Source: Chionoecetes opilio | Taxonomy: Eukaryota; Arthropoda; Malacostraca; Decapoda; Majidae | Direction of reading: 5' to 3' | Length of the DNA: 64,000 nt | Assembly: GCA_016584305.1 (NCBI GenBank) | Contig: JACEEZ010013901.1 | Location: 30,001 to 94,000 of the forward strand | Shown here: positions 22,191-32,164 of the stretch, one piece after another | How positions within the stretch are numbered: the first letter of the stretch is position 1 | Layout of the letters: each line of letters begins with the position of its first letter | Position numbers and translations under genes: made by a program | Notes under the pieces: generated by a model | Database searches by the model: none | The model's input: only the letters and a program-made list of their open reading frames with translations | Told to the model about the DNA's origin: nothing

Positions 22191-22790
22191 AGCCTCTGTT
22201 CACCACAACTCTCGGGAGCCTCACCAAGAAGACATTCTTCCTAGTCGTCTCGGCTACGGCCAAGGGAGTGGTTGAGCTCCAGGCAGTCTCCTCAATGGTA
22301 GGCTTTCAAAGGGGTCATACCTGGCTCCCTTACCTACCAGAGTTCCTGGTTAAGACTGAATCAGCCTCCAACGAGTTGCCTCAGGAGTTCCTTCTTAAGT
22401 GTCTCTCCGACCTGGTAGGGGGTGAGGAGGAGAGGTTTCTGTGTCCAGTTAGGGCGTTGAAGCACTATCTGGAAGTGACAAACAGTTTGTGCTCAAGACC
22501 CAGTAGCCTCTTTGTATCAGTCCGGGCCAAGATTCGTCCCCTATCCAAGAATGCACTGTCGTTTTTCCTGAGAGAGACTATCAGGATGTCGAACCTCACT
22601 CTTGGCGAGGACACCCTTCCCTCCTTAAGAGTGAGGACGCATAGTATCGGGTATGTATGACGGGTGTCTCTACTTCATATAACTGGTAGAGGAATCGGTC
22701 TCTTTCAGCATTCTTGGAGGCTGCAACATGGAATACCAGTTCTGTGTTCGTTGACCACTACCTGAGATATGTCTAGAAAACAAATGATCA
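22191..22790 (+). pseudogene. DIRS tyrosine recombinase, C-terminal part
   Basis: Continues the frame broken at 15041: CEPLFTTTLGSLTKKTFFLVVSATAKGV (box I region), LPYLPEFLVKTESASNELPQ, FLCPVRALKHYLEVTN, then VRTHSIGYV where the conserved box II R-H-x-x-R has decayed. A frameshift follows, then a LEAATWNTSSVFVDHYLRY segment near 22710-22770 with the candidate nucleophilic Tyr. The recombinase is inactive. Confidence 0.82.
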
Positions 22791-22926
22791 CTGTCGCTCC
22801 GTGGGCCCCATCTTAGCTAGGGGTGGTTTAGTGGCTTGATCTCTTGGACATGGTTGTTGGATGTCTTACTGTAATGCACGAACCGCTCTGCGTCACAGTA
22901 AGATGCATTTGACCTTGACATTCTCC

Positions 22927-23107
22927 TAACCCGTCAGGGTGGCATGGTTGGTAGAGCCGTGAGCTCGCGTGCCGAGTCCCTGCATTCGGTCAGCGGTTCG
23001 AGTCCACCAGGTTCGTCCTGGCGTGGTGGCGCTTTGTATAGTCAATAACCTTGTAGTTGGTACTTGCAAAGTGTCTAAATAGGATCAAAGTATCTTATCT
23101 TATATAT
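22927..23107 (+). mobile_element. tRNA-derived SINE, family B, 13-bp target duplication
   Basis: A 181-bp element flanked by CTTGACATTCTCC at 22914-22926 and 23108-23120. The head has GGCATGGTTGGTAGAGCCGTG (A-box-like) and AGCGGTTCGAGTCCACC (B-box-like). It ends in an ATCTT-type short repeat, typical of a SINE that borrows a LINE 3' end. Confidence 0.88.
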
Positions 23108-23346
23108 CTTGACATTCTCCAATGACACGCTTGGAGACCTGGCTGACTGACTAGCTACTCTCCCTAATCCGTGTGCAGGCCTCACACATTACTACCGGCC
23201 TTAACACGTGGTGTTCGGTCTCGTAGTGCATATGGTCTATCATCCAACTGTGCCTGTGATCATATGCTTCTGTCCCCTGTAGACTAAGCCACTGAGTTAC
23301 ACTCCACCTGGTGCCCCTCTTGATCCCATCTCCAATTAATGTTAGA

Positions 23347-23655
23347 GTCGTGCTATGTATATGATACATGTAATTGTTCCTTCAACATATGTAATTTTTC
23401 AGATTAAATAATTTGTTGAATAACTTACCTGTATCATATACATAAGCTACCCAACCTCCCCACATCATGTGGCACTGGACGTTCATCAAGCACGAAACAA
23501 GATGAGCGATGGCAGAGGGTGGAGGTGCTGCATTCTATTGGCGCTGCATAGTAACACAAGTGGTGCGCAGGGGCACAAAGTTTAAATGTTGTATGTTCAT
23601 CGTAACTGGACCAGACCAGCTAAGTGCTATGTATATGATACAGGTAAGTTATTCA
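23347..23655. repeat. Terminal inverted/internal repeats of the DIRS-like element
   Basis: A GCTATGTATATGATAC motif occurs at about 23350 and 23630 in plus orientation, and in reverse complement (GTATCATATACATA) at about 23432. The arms at 23420-23451 and 23622-23653 are near-perfect inverted copies. DIRS elements carry such split inverted terminal and internal complementary regions, so this is probably the right end. Confidence 0.6.
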
Positions 23656-23659
23656 AAAA

Positions 23660-24485
23660 TGTATTTAATTTTTTTAATTACATTTTGTACAGTAAGTTCT
23701 TGCTCTTCACTTTGGAGACAACAGTTATGAAAATTCTTAAGAAAGTCCACAGAATTACTGTACATGTACCCTTTTTTTTAGCTGTTCAACAATGATATAT
23801 AATTTGCTTTTCATTTAGTATTATATTTTCTTTATAATTCAGTATTTATTTACAGATCTATACAACATATAAAGGGTCAGGAAGGCAAACTATGAGGTTA
23901 TAAATATCCGGCAACCCTCAGGTATCAAGGTTGCCAGATTTCCAATGGTAAACCTGTACTTTCTTGGAATATGCCAGTATAAACTTTATTCAACATGCCT
24001 TTCCCAGTAGTTCATGTTTAATTACAAAAATGTATGTATCTTTTATTTGTAAAATCTAGTATCTTTTATGTATAATTCACCTGATTAAAAAATTTATAAC
24101 TGAAATTTATTTTTTGTAAAATTTTAATTTTAGTAAGAAAGAAAAAAATTCTCCTAGGATCATTTTGCATATCTAGGATCTGTATTCAGCTTGTGTATTT
24201 GGAATGCGTAAGTTTTGTGAACGAGCTGCTCTGAGTTTTGTGCCACCCCGCACGTTTGGGAGAAAGCCTAATGTATGAAGAAAAAAAAAAATAGTATTTA
24301 TGACTGATTTTGTTAGAGCTGCACATTCTTGAGTTATATAAACATATATATTTATTGTGTACATCATTAGAAAAAGGAGAGAAAAGTAAATCTTGACCCA
24401 AAATTTGGTTGGCTTTCTCATTGTGTCAATTTGATACTATATTTACTTCATAATCCCAACAGTTTAGTAAGCTGAGGAACATGAG
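23660..24485. other. Intron sequence, nothing recognised
   Basis: AT-rich sequence between the DIRS right end and the next LINE. No coding or repeat family recognised. Confidence 0.5.
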
Positions 24486-24489
24486 CAAC

Positions 24490-24490
<1 letters not shown>

Positions 24491-24572
<82 letters not shown>
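24491..24572. repeat. (CA)n microsatellite
   Basis: About 80 bp of uninterrupted CA directly upstream of the LINE ORF1. It stays in frame with that ORF, adding a spurious Thr-His run if translated. Confidence 0.97.
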
Positions 24573-24574
<2 letters not shown>

Positions 24575-24576
<2 letters not shown>

Positions 24577-25032
24577 ACAGATACGGTAGACAAAAAGAAA
24601 TGTGTCATAATTTTTGGTTTGAAGGAAAAAGTGCTGCCCAAGAAAAACATAAGAGAAGAGGAAGAAAAGAAAGTGTCAAAAGAAATATTTAAAGTAGTAG
24701 AAGAAAATACGGAGATAGAAGAAGAAATAGAAGAGATACATAGTTTAGGCAAATATGAAGAGGGAGGGGCCCGCCCCTTAAAAGTTAAGTTTAGGTCACA
24801 AAATACAGCACTAGATATATTGTCTAAGGCATGGAAACTGGCAAAGACAGAAGAATATAAGAAAATATGGATAAGAAAAGATATGAATGAAGAAGAAAGA
24901 GCTAGATTGAATGTACTGTTTAAAGAAGCCAAAGAAAAAAACAAATTGAGAACGGAAGAGGAAAAACAGAAATTCTATTGGAGAATTTTAGACCAAAAAC
25001 TGAAGAAGTGTTATCTAAAAGAGAAAGAATAA
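24575..25032 (+). CDS. LINE ORF1-like protein
   Basis: An open frame of about 150 residues, Lys/Glu-rich: KKKCVIIFGLKEKVLPKK, a long acidic/basic helix, then RPLKVKFRSQNTALDIL and a second helical stretch ending YLKEKE. ORF1 of CR1/L2 elements is an RNA-binding chaperone, and the VIIFGLKE and PLKVKF segments look like RRM-type beta strands (inference). It overlaps ORF2 by about 55 bp. The true start is unclear because the frame is open into the (CA)n tract. Confidence 0.6.
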
Positions 25033-27900
25033 GAGAAGACAGATCAAAGGAAAATGAAAAAGGATGGCAGGTATCGTACACAAATATAAATCGGCTAGTG
25101 TCAACAGTAACAGAAGTAAACGATTACCTGAGAGCCAAGAAACCAGACATATTGGGTTTAGTAGAAACGAAGCTGAGTGATTCTGAGGATGTGCCAGTTG
25201 GAGAGGGTCAATATAATGTATGGAGGCGAAACAAAAATCAGAAAAAGGGAGGTGGTGTAATGGTGTTAACAAGGAAGGATGTGGTAGTACGGCATGTCGA
25301 AAAAGGAGAAGGAATGGCAGAGGTGTTGAAGGTAGAGTTGGTGATGAAAAAAGGAAGAATAAGAGACTTAGTACTCGTATACGTTCCACCTAAGACAAAT
25401 TCCTGGGGGAGAGAAGAATATGGAGACATGATAATGGAGACACAAGCAAATGTTTAAAGAATTCGATGGAAAATTGTGAGAACATAATTTTGATGGGAGA
25501 TTTTAACTGCAAAGAAGTTTGCTGGGAAGAATGGTATACTGAAGGAGGCGAAGACTCATGGGGTGGTATATTGTTGGATTTGGTAATGAATAACATCATG
25601 ACCCAGTGGATTAAAGAGAACACAAGATTCAGATGTAGCGAAGAACCATCAAGACTAGACCTACTATTGACGAAAGAACTGGAAGTAATTAGTAAAGTAA
25701 ATTATCAGTGCCCACTTGGAAAGAGCGACTATGTACTTATTGAATTTGAAATAAATGATAGCAAAAAAGAGGGGAGAAGAGAACAACACAAGAAAGGAAG
25801 ATACAATTATGGAAAAGCAGACTTTGACGGATTAAGAACATTCTTCGGAGAGACAGACTGGAGTAATTTCCATGCAGCAAGGAGTACCCAGAAAAAATGG
25901 GATGAGTTCATCCGAATTTACACCGAAGGAATAAATAATTATGTTCCAAGGATAGTTATCAGAGAAAAGAAAAAAAATGAATGGTTTAACAGAAAATGTG
26001 AATTAGCAAGACTAGATAGAGAAAAAACATGGAATAGTTGGAGGAAAAAAGGAGGTATCAACCTTTGGGAGGAGTACAAAACAACTAGGAATGAATATGT
26101 AAGAATCCGAAGAGAAGAAGAAAGTAACTATGAGAGGAATATAATAGAAAAATGTAAGAATGAACCGAAACTTTTCTATAGATATATTAATGGAAAAATG
26201 AAAAACAAAGAAGGAATAGATAAGCTGAAGGTAGAAGGCATAGTGTATGAAGATGCATTACAACAGGCCGAGGTGATGAATAAGTGCTTACAGACTGTAT
26301 TTACAAGAGAAAGTGAATTTAAAACGAGAAATATAATAGCAAAAGAAAATATAATGGAAGACATAAAAGTAGAAGTAATAGAAGTAAAAAGGCTAATGGA
26401 AAGTCAAGATGTGAGAAAAGTCCCGGGTCCAGATGGAGTGTGAAAAACTGTCGAACTGGATTATGAAAGAGTGCAGTAACCAACTAGCAGAAAAGTTACA
26501 TAGTGTAATTGAGAGTTCACTCAAGGAGAGCAGAGTCCCGCTTGATTGGAAAAGAGCAAATATTGTGCCAATTCACAAAGGAGGAGACAAAGAAGAACCA
26601 CTAAATTACAGGCCAGTATCATTAACAAGTGTAGTGGCAAAAATGTGTGAAAAAATTGTGAAGGACAGATGGTTGAAATACTTGGAAGAGACAAACACAC
26701 TCCCAGGTGGCCAGTTTGGATTTAGAGGAGGAATGTCATGACAACGAACTTATTAAGCTTTTACTCGAGTGATCGATGTGACACAGGAAAGAAAGGGGTG
26801 GGTCGATTGTATATACTTGGACCTAAAGAAGGCATTTGATAAGGTCCCTCACAAGAGACTGCTCTGGAAGCTAGAACATGTAGGAGGATTGAAAGGTGGT
26901 TTGCTGAAGTGGATAGAAGACTTTTTGAGCAACAGAGAGATGAGAACAGTAATAAAAGATCAGAAGTCAGAATGGTGCAGTGTGATAAGTGGAGTTCCTC
27001 AAGGATTAGTATTGGCCCCAGTGATGTTCTTGGTCTATGTAAATGATATGACAGAGGGAGTGAACAGTTATATGAGCTTATTCGCTGATGATGCTAAATT
27101 ACTAAGAAAAGTAGAAAGTAAAGAGGACTGTGAGCATTTACAAAAGGATCTAGATAAGATTTTCAGATGGAGTCAATTATGGGAAATGGAGTTAAATGCT
27201 AAAAAGTGTAAAGTGATGGAAATGGGCAGTAGCAAAAAGAGACTGAGAGGAAAGTATTCGATGGGAAATGAATGGATAATCAAAACAAAGGTCGAAAAAG
27301 ATCTGGGAGTATGGATTACGGATAATTTGTCACCTGAGAAGCATATAAACAAGATCACAGGAGATACAAATCAGTTGCTGAGGAAAAAAAGAATGATATT
27401 CAAATATCTCGATGAAGAGATGATTAAGAAATTGATAACATCTTTGATTCGACCAAGGTTGGAATATGCGGCAGTGATTTGGTCACCACATAAAAAGAAG
27501 GATATAAGGAAGATTGAGAGAATACAAAGAGCAGCCACAAAAATGGCTCCAAGCCTGAGAGATTTTATCATATTAGGAAAGACTTTCAAGACTGAAACTC
27601 CCAACTCTTGAGAAAAGAAGAGTAAGGGGAGATTTTATAGCAGTGTATAGAGCATCAATGGGTCTGGAAAAAATTGATAGAGAAGATCTGTTTGTGTGGG
27701 ACGATAGAAGTACAAGAGGTCATGAGAAGAAATTGAAAAGGACAACATGCAAAAGGGACATAAAAAAATACAGCTTCCCGTATAGAAGCATAGAAGCCTG
27801 GAATAATCTTGATGCAAAAGTGATTAATGCAAGAAGTATTCAGGACTTCAAAGGCAACCTGGATAATAGTAGATTTGGAGATGGGACAGTACGAGCATAA
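24978..27900 (+). pseudogene. LINE ORF2: endonuclease-reverse transcriptase (frameshifted)
   Basis: Endonuclease: WQVSYTNINRLVSTVTEVND, PDILGLVETKLSD (catalytic Glu), GGGVMVLTRKDVVVRH, LVYVPPKTNSWGREEY, ILMGDFNCKEVCWEEW (catalytic Asp/Asn), PSRLDLLLTKE and PLGKSDYVLIEFE (its final-motif region). RT: NYRPVSLTSVVAKMCEKIV, YLDLKKAFDKVPHKRLL, SGVPQGLVLAPVMF, FADDAKLL (active site near 27085), then a thumb and LEYAAVIWSPH. C-terminus: KYSFPYRSIEAWNNLDAKV and GDGTVRA stop. Disruptions: frameshift near 25445, a 10-bp insertion near 26440, two indels near 26740-26765, and frameshifts near 27560-27610. Confidence 0.88.
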
Positions 27901-27960
27901 CTCTTTTCCTGTATGTTACAACTAGGTAAATACAACTAGGTAAATACACACACACCTTAA

Positions 27961-28138
27961 CCATCAGCACTGGCAATTTGTTTTTTTCCGTTAAGAAGCA
28001 CAATGTAGAACATAAAATTTAGTGTATCTGTTATACTACACAACATGGTCAATTTAGTTGAAGTATATATCTAAGTATTTTGGATACTTTTTTTGAATTT
28101 ATAGACATATATAGTTCATGTGGCTTATTTTTCAACAG
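27961..28138. other. Intron end before exon 28139
   Basis: Short AT-rich intron remainder ending in ATTTTTCAACAG, a good polypyrimidine/acceptor for the Sema-2a exon. Confidence 0.7.
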
Positions 28139-28315
28139 ATAATGTGCTGACCTTCTTGCAGTCCCATCCACTTATGGATGAATCTGTTGCTCATGAGCAT
28201 AATAAGCCAGTGTTCTACAAACGGGACCTGATCTTTACACACCTGGTTGTGGATAAGGTTACAGGAGGAACCTATGGCCAGGAAAATGTCTATACAGTGT
28301 ACTATGCAGGATCGT
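28139..28315 (+). CDS. Sema2a: Semaphorin-2A, sema-domain exon (internal)
   Basis: Flanked by TTTTTCAACAG and GTAAGT. Together with the last base of exon 7765-8001 it begins with Asp and reads NVLTFLQSHPLMDESVAHEH, NKPVFYKRDLIFTHLVVDKV and ENVYTVYYAGS. The phrase HPLMD..V.HEHN.PV.YKRDL is the signature of arthropod Sema-2a/2b and separates it from Sema-1a. It encodes late propeller blades of the sema domain. It ends one base into a codon; joining to TA at 29578 gives Leu (GSLEGRVYK). Confidence 0.93.
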
Positions 28316-29577
28316 GTAAGTAAAATGTTTCAAGTAGTAGCTTATGATTATCGCTGTCGCAGCATCAACAGTAACTCACTCAAAGAGTCTAGAGTCTAGA
28401 CATTCGCCTTAGGAATATGGTAGTTTGTTGATAATTTTAAAAAGCAGGTTATATGTTTATATGCAGGGATGTCAATTTTCCGCGGATTCGCGGATTTCCG
28501 AGTATTTTATTGCCAGCTGGGTCATTTCTGTGAATCTTGTAGATTCGGGTTAAAAAAAAATTGGGGGGGGTGTACATAGTTGCCTAGCCCACAGCCGAAC
28601 CTGACCCTGGCCACTGATCCAGCATAGACCATAAAACATTTTTTGGCTGCCTAGCAGGAAGTTAATACTAGGCTGCCGATATCTCCTGACTGCACTGCTA
28701 CAAGTTTGCTCAGGAGGCAATATGTTAGGGGTGGAATACAGCAGCCCACAGCCAGTATGTTGGGGGTGGATTACAGCAGCCACAGCTAGGTGAGATAGCT
28801 CTGGTGATCCAGGGGTCTGGTATCGATTGGCACACTGCCCTCACTGTGTCAAGTTTGCAGGCTCCAGGCCTGGAGAGTTCAGGCCTTAGAGAAAATAATG
28901 AAGACCGTGGGCACGAGAGCAAGTGATGTCATTGCATACGTATACACAACAGTCAGCTTTGGATTGAGAATGAGAATAGAGAAAGTAAGAGAGAACAGAA
29001 AAGGGACTGATGTCATTATTCACAGACCTTTGGGTTTCGATGCCGAAAAGAAGATGAGGATTAGAGGAGGAGAGGTGATGTTTCACAGATTGGATGTTAG
29101 ATCTAAGACGGCGAATGTTGCAGAAGTTTAAATCGAGAAAGTTAGAGGAAATATCAAGTCAGCTCATGTTGTCACCATTGTATTGGTCCGACCAGGGAAC
29201 ATTTTGGTCCCCTCCCATTTTGGGATTTTTTTCGTTTTTAGGGGATTTGGGGAAACCCTCTATGCAGAGTAGTTTGCAGCCATTTTTTTTTTTTTTTTTG
29301 GAGTGAAGAGAGTGTTGGGATGTAAGGTGCATGTAGTGTAGTGTGAGTAGTAAGAGGAGTTGTCTTTAGAGTGCAGGGTGCACCTGCTCTCTTGTGTAAT
29401 TGAGACACTAAGGAATATGGACAGAGATAAAACGGGGAGTTTCAATGATAAGTCTGCAGTACCCTTTCCACTTATGGGTAGATAATGCAATGATTTGGTA
29501 TTGTATAAATAAACATAAATTTACTCTTACAGTACATATAATGTAAATAATATCTGTCTCACATTTCATGTCAACAG
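28316..29577. other. Sema-2a intron, 1262 bp
   Basis: Holds a G-run near 28561, two copies of a GGGGTGGA(A/T)TACAGCAGCC phrase near 28730 and 28761, and a T-run at 29283-29300. No transposon family recognised. The acceptor is TGTCAACAG. Confidence 0.6.
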
Positions 29578-29702
29578 TAGAAGGACGAGTTTACAAGGTG
29601 GTTGAATGGATGGATGAAAATGGAGAGTCACATTCAGAACTACTGGATGTATATGAAGTCACCACACCTGAGCCCATCAGAGCAATACAGATATCAAGAA
29701 AG
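29578..29702 (+). CDS. Sema2a: Semaphorin-2A, sema-domain exon (internal)
   Basis: A 125-bp exon reading EGRVYKVVEWMDENGESHSE, LLDVYEVTTPEPIRAIQIS, RK. This is the GR.YK and P.E.I..M/IQIS region at the end of the sema propeller. The donor is GTAAGG after an AAG codon, phase 0. Confidence 0.93.
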
Positions 29703-29823
29703 GTAAGGAATAGCTTACACTCATACCATCGTCACTTTTTTATGAAAGTCTTGTGCAACTGATGTAATGAATGTATCATATAATACTAAATCCCATTGTT
29801 TATTCTTCTTGCAATTTTTACAG
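29703..29823. other. Sema-2a intron, 121 bp
   Basis: Short intron with GTAAGG donor and TTGCAATTTTTACAG acceptor. It is the only visible intron free of mobile DNA. Confidence 0.8.
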
Positions 29824-29975
29824 CACAAGTCTCTGTATGTCTCTTCTGACATACGAGTGCGTCAGGTTGACCTTTTCATGTGTCATGGACGGTATGACAA
29901 CTGTCTCCGTTGCTCCCATGACCCATACTGTGGTTGGGACAAGGATGCTAACATGTGCAAGCCATACAAGCCTGG
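29824..29975 (+). CDS. Sema2a: Semaphorin-2A, sema end and PSI-domain exon
   Basis: Reads HKSLYVSSDIRVRQVDLFMC, then HGRYDNCLRCSHDPYCGWDK, DANMCKPYKPG. The first part closes the sema propeller. The second is the Cys-rich PSI module with the invariant DPYCGWD. The donor GTATGT starts at 29976 after two bases of a Gly codon. The next exon (expected Ig-domain side) is not found before 64000, so the following intron is at least 34 kb. Confidence 0.94.
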
Positions 29976-30197
29976 GTATGTATTTCCACTGATATATAGA
30001 TGCACCAGTGTGCACTGTGCAGGTTAGCTCAGATCTTCGCCATAGAAAACAATGTATTGAGGCTAGGAATAGAGCTAATAGAGTACAGTAAACCCTCTCC
30101 AAATCGGTTCTCCTTATTCCAGATATTGGATAATTCAGACTTTTTCAGGGCTCCGGAGACCTATTTGTAAATTCGGATACCTATTTATAAATTGGTC

Positions 30198-30494
30198 CAT
30201 AGACCACTGTATACCTGGACTGCGCACGGAATATCGGCCTGTTGCACATGGGCCTGTATTTGCCCTGAAGTCGGAGGGCCGCTCGGATTCATATATATAT
30301 ATATATATACGCATCATATAGACTGGTTTATCAGTATATATGATATACTGATCATATCATATATACTGATAAACCAGTCTATATGATAGTCCATAGACCA
30401 CTATATTTCTTTGTCGGGCGCCCCGCAGGCCCCTATGCAGCCCCGCAATTCAAAACATTGTCGCGTGTGCAGTCCAGGTATACAGTGGTCTATG
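30198..30494. mobile_element. 297-bp MITE, CATAGACCACT family, 7-bp target duplication
   Basis: TIRs CATAGACCACTGTATACCTG (26 perfect bases in all) at both ends, flanked by ATTGGTC at 30191-30197 and 30495-30501. It contains an (AT)n run and a large perfect palindrome. A short related palindrome occurs at 63656-63685. Confidence 0.85.
30313..30387. repeat. Perfect 33-bp-arm palindrome
   Basis: Arms ATCATATAGACTGGTTTATC... at 30313-30345 and their exact reverse complement at 30355-30387, with a 9-base centre TACTGATCA. Next to an AT run, inside the MITE. Confidence 0.95.
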
Positions 30495-30807
30495 ATTGGT
30501 CATAAATCCGAATTATTAAGCTGGAATCTGGACACATGGAATTATACTGAACTGATCAATTAATTCCTGTATTTCTCTAATTCATTATTTTATACACAAC
30601 AATACAGTACTGTACTGCACCTTATTTTTGATAACTATATAATACATACTATAAACACTATTTATTATTGAATTTTACTGTACCGTGTTTTAGTGACTTT
30701 GGGTGTGCTATGGGGCCAGAGGCTTACACGAGTTTTTCAACCCTCGATTAATCCGAACTTTCGGATAGTCCGGACGCATATTACCGCTCTCTGGAATAGT
30801 ACTGTAT

Positions 30808-31757
30808 TTTTTTTTTTTTTTTTTATTTTTTTTTACATCACAAAGGACTGGTAACACAAAGCCCGCTTAATTGCCAGTCCCTATAAAGAAGACAGTAAGA
30901 GAATAAAGAAAGGGGGGTGGGCCAATTTAGTTCGGGAGGTGTCTTGTTACTCTTCTCTTAAAAAGATTTAAGTTATAGGATGGTGGAAAAATAAAAAAAG
31001 GAAGAAAGTTCCAGAGTTTACCAGTGAAAGGGATGAAAGAGTAAAGATAATGATTAACTCTAGCATTAGGAAGATGGACAGAATAGGGATGAGAATGAGT
31101 AGATAGACTTGTGTAGCGAGGCCGCGGGAGGGGAGTAGGCATGCAGTTAAATGTTCAGAAGAACAGTGAGCATGAAAATAACGATAGAAGATAGCAAGAG
31201 AAGCAACATTGCAGCGGTGATTTAAAGATTGAAAACAGGCAGTCAGAAGAGGGGAGTTGATGAGACGAAAAGCTTTTTGTCTCAACCCTGTTTAGGAGAG
31301 TTGTATGAGTGGATCCCCCCAAATATGTGAGACATTCTGCATACATGGGCGGATAAGGCCCCTGTACAAAGCAAGCAACTGGGAGGGAGAAAAAAAATGG
31401 ACGCAGATGCCACAGGACACCTAACTTCTTAGAAGCTGTTTTAGCAAGAGATGAGATGTGAGATTTCCAGTTCAGATTTTTAGTAAAGAACAGTCCAAGA
31501 ATGTTCATTGTAGTAGAAGGAGATAGTTGAGCGTCATTGAAGAAGAGGGGGTAGTTATCTGGTAGGTTTTGTAGAGTAGATAGGTGAAGAAATTGGGTTT
31601 TTGAGGCATTATACAAAATAAGGTTGGCCTTGCCCCAATCAGAAATTATAGAAAGATCAGAAGTTAGGCGCTCGGTAGCATCTCTCCGTGAATCACTTAG
31701 TTCCTGTTGTGTTGGACGTCTAAAAAACGACGTTGAAAAATGCAGGGTAGAATCATC
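30808..31757 (-). mobile_element. Jockey-like LINE, 5' truncated (copy J3)
   Basis: Minus-strand copy with a T-run (poly-A tail) at 30808-30830, the family 3' UTR, and coding remnants. These include SWGKANLILYNASKTQF-type text, MNILGLFFTKNLNWKSHISS and KRRVTRHLPN. It starts just after the RT active site (THSYADDSTLHF-equivalent). Frame is kept across the point where J1 is shifted, which dates that indel to J1. Confidence 0.85.
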
Positions 31758-32164
31758 ATATACACCACACACCAGGGTAGGTATGTTGTGTTGGGATGTC
31801 GAGCCAATTACCGATATCCAAGCTCGTGACGTCACATTGAGGGTGGAGCCTACGTGATCACAGGGCTATAATCTGTATGTTTTATTTAAGATTAGACCTA
31901 TTAAATTATTTAATTTAACTTAACCTAACCCAACCTAACCTAGCCTAGACTTTATAAATGATGTTAAATAAAACACAGGTTATAACCCAGCGAACACAAG
32001 CTCTACCCCCATATGATGTCACGAACTTGGATAACGGTGATTGGCTAGAGACATCCCCCATACCACATACTATTCCAGAAAACGGCAATGTGCAGTCCGG
32101 ACGGGGTCCCCCCCCAATTGGTCGGATTTATAGAGGGTTTACTGTATTTATCGTAAGGATTTAT
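31758..32164. other. Insert with CCTAA-like repeats
   Basis: Contains ACACCAGGGTAGGTATGTTG and a TGACGTCA palindrome near 31828, then AACCTAACCCAACCTAACCT near 31920-31946. It ends in the right TIR of the 30085-32150 element. No coding capacity. Confidence 0.5.

Larger units (their letters stand above)
10555..23655 (+). mobile_element. DIRS-like retrotransposon, split by nested insertions
   Basis: A tyrosine-recombinase retrotransposon. Outer parts are 10555-15041 (GC-richer gag-like region with minisatellite, RT, RNase H, recombinase N-terminus) and 22191-23655 (recombinase C-terminus and terminal repeats). The 7.1 kb between is a CR1-like LINE carrying further insertions. DIRS1-like elements are known from decapods. 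The left end is set by the abrupt composition change and loss of LINE homology. I did not find the matching left terminal repeat. Confidence 0.8.
24575..27960 (+). mobile_element. CR1/L2-like LINE, nearly full length
   Basis: The most complete copy of the family also seen at 8745-10545, 15042-22190 and 59725-60600. It has an ORF1-like charged protein, an endonuclease and a reverse transcriptase, and ends without poly(A) in short repeats (ACAACTAGGTAAAT twice at 27918-27947, then CA). That tail type recalls CR1/L2 elements; the clade name is my inference. Confidence 0.85.
30085..32150. mobile_element. GTAAACCCTCT-family TIR element, with nested insertions
   Basis: Left end CAGTAAACCCTCTCCAAATC near 30087 and right end GATTTATAGAGGGTTTACTG near 32146 are inverted copies and match the small element at 3002-3393. 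Inner arms at about 30765-30802 and 32062-32105 (ATAGTCCGGAC... and its complement) are also inverted. Inside are a 297-bp MITE and a jockey-like LINE. TA target suggests mariner/pogo type. No transposase was recognised. Confidence 0.6.

Noticed and set aside
31915..31950. AACCTAACCC-like run, and TTAGGTTAGG-like run at 42195-42235, as interstitial telomere repeats
   Set aside because: Units are irregular and short and lie inside TIR elements; not a clean arthropod TTAGG array.
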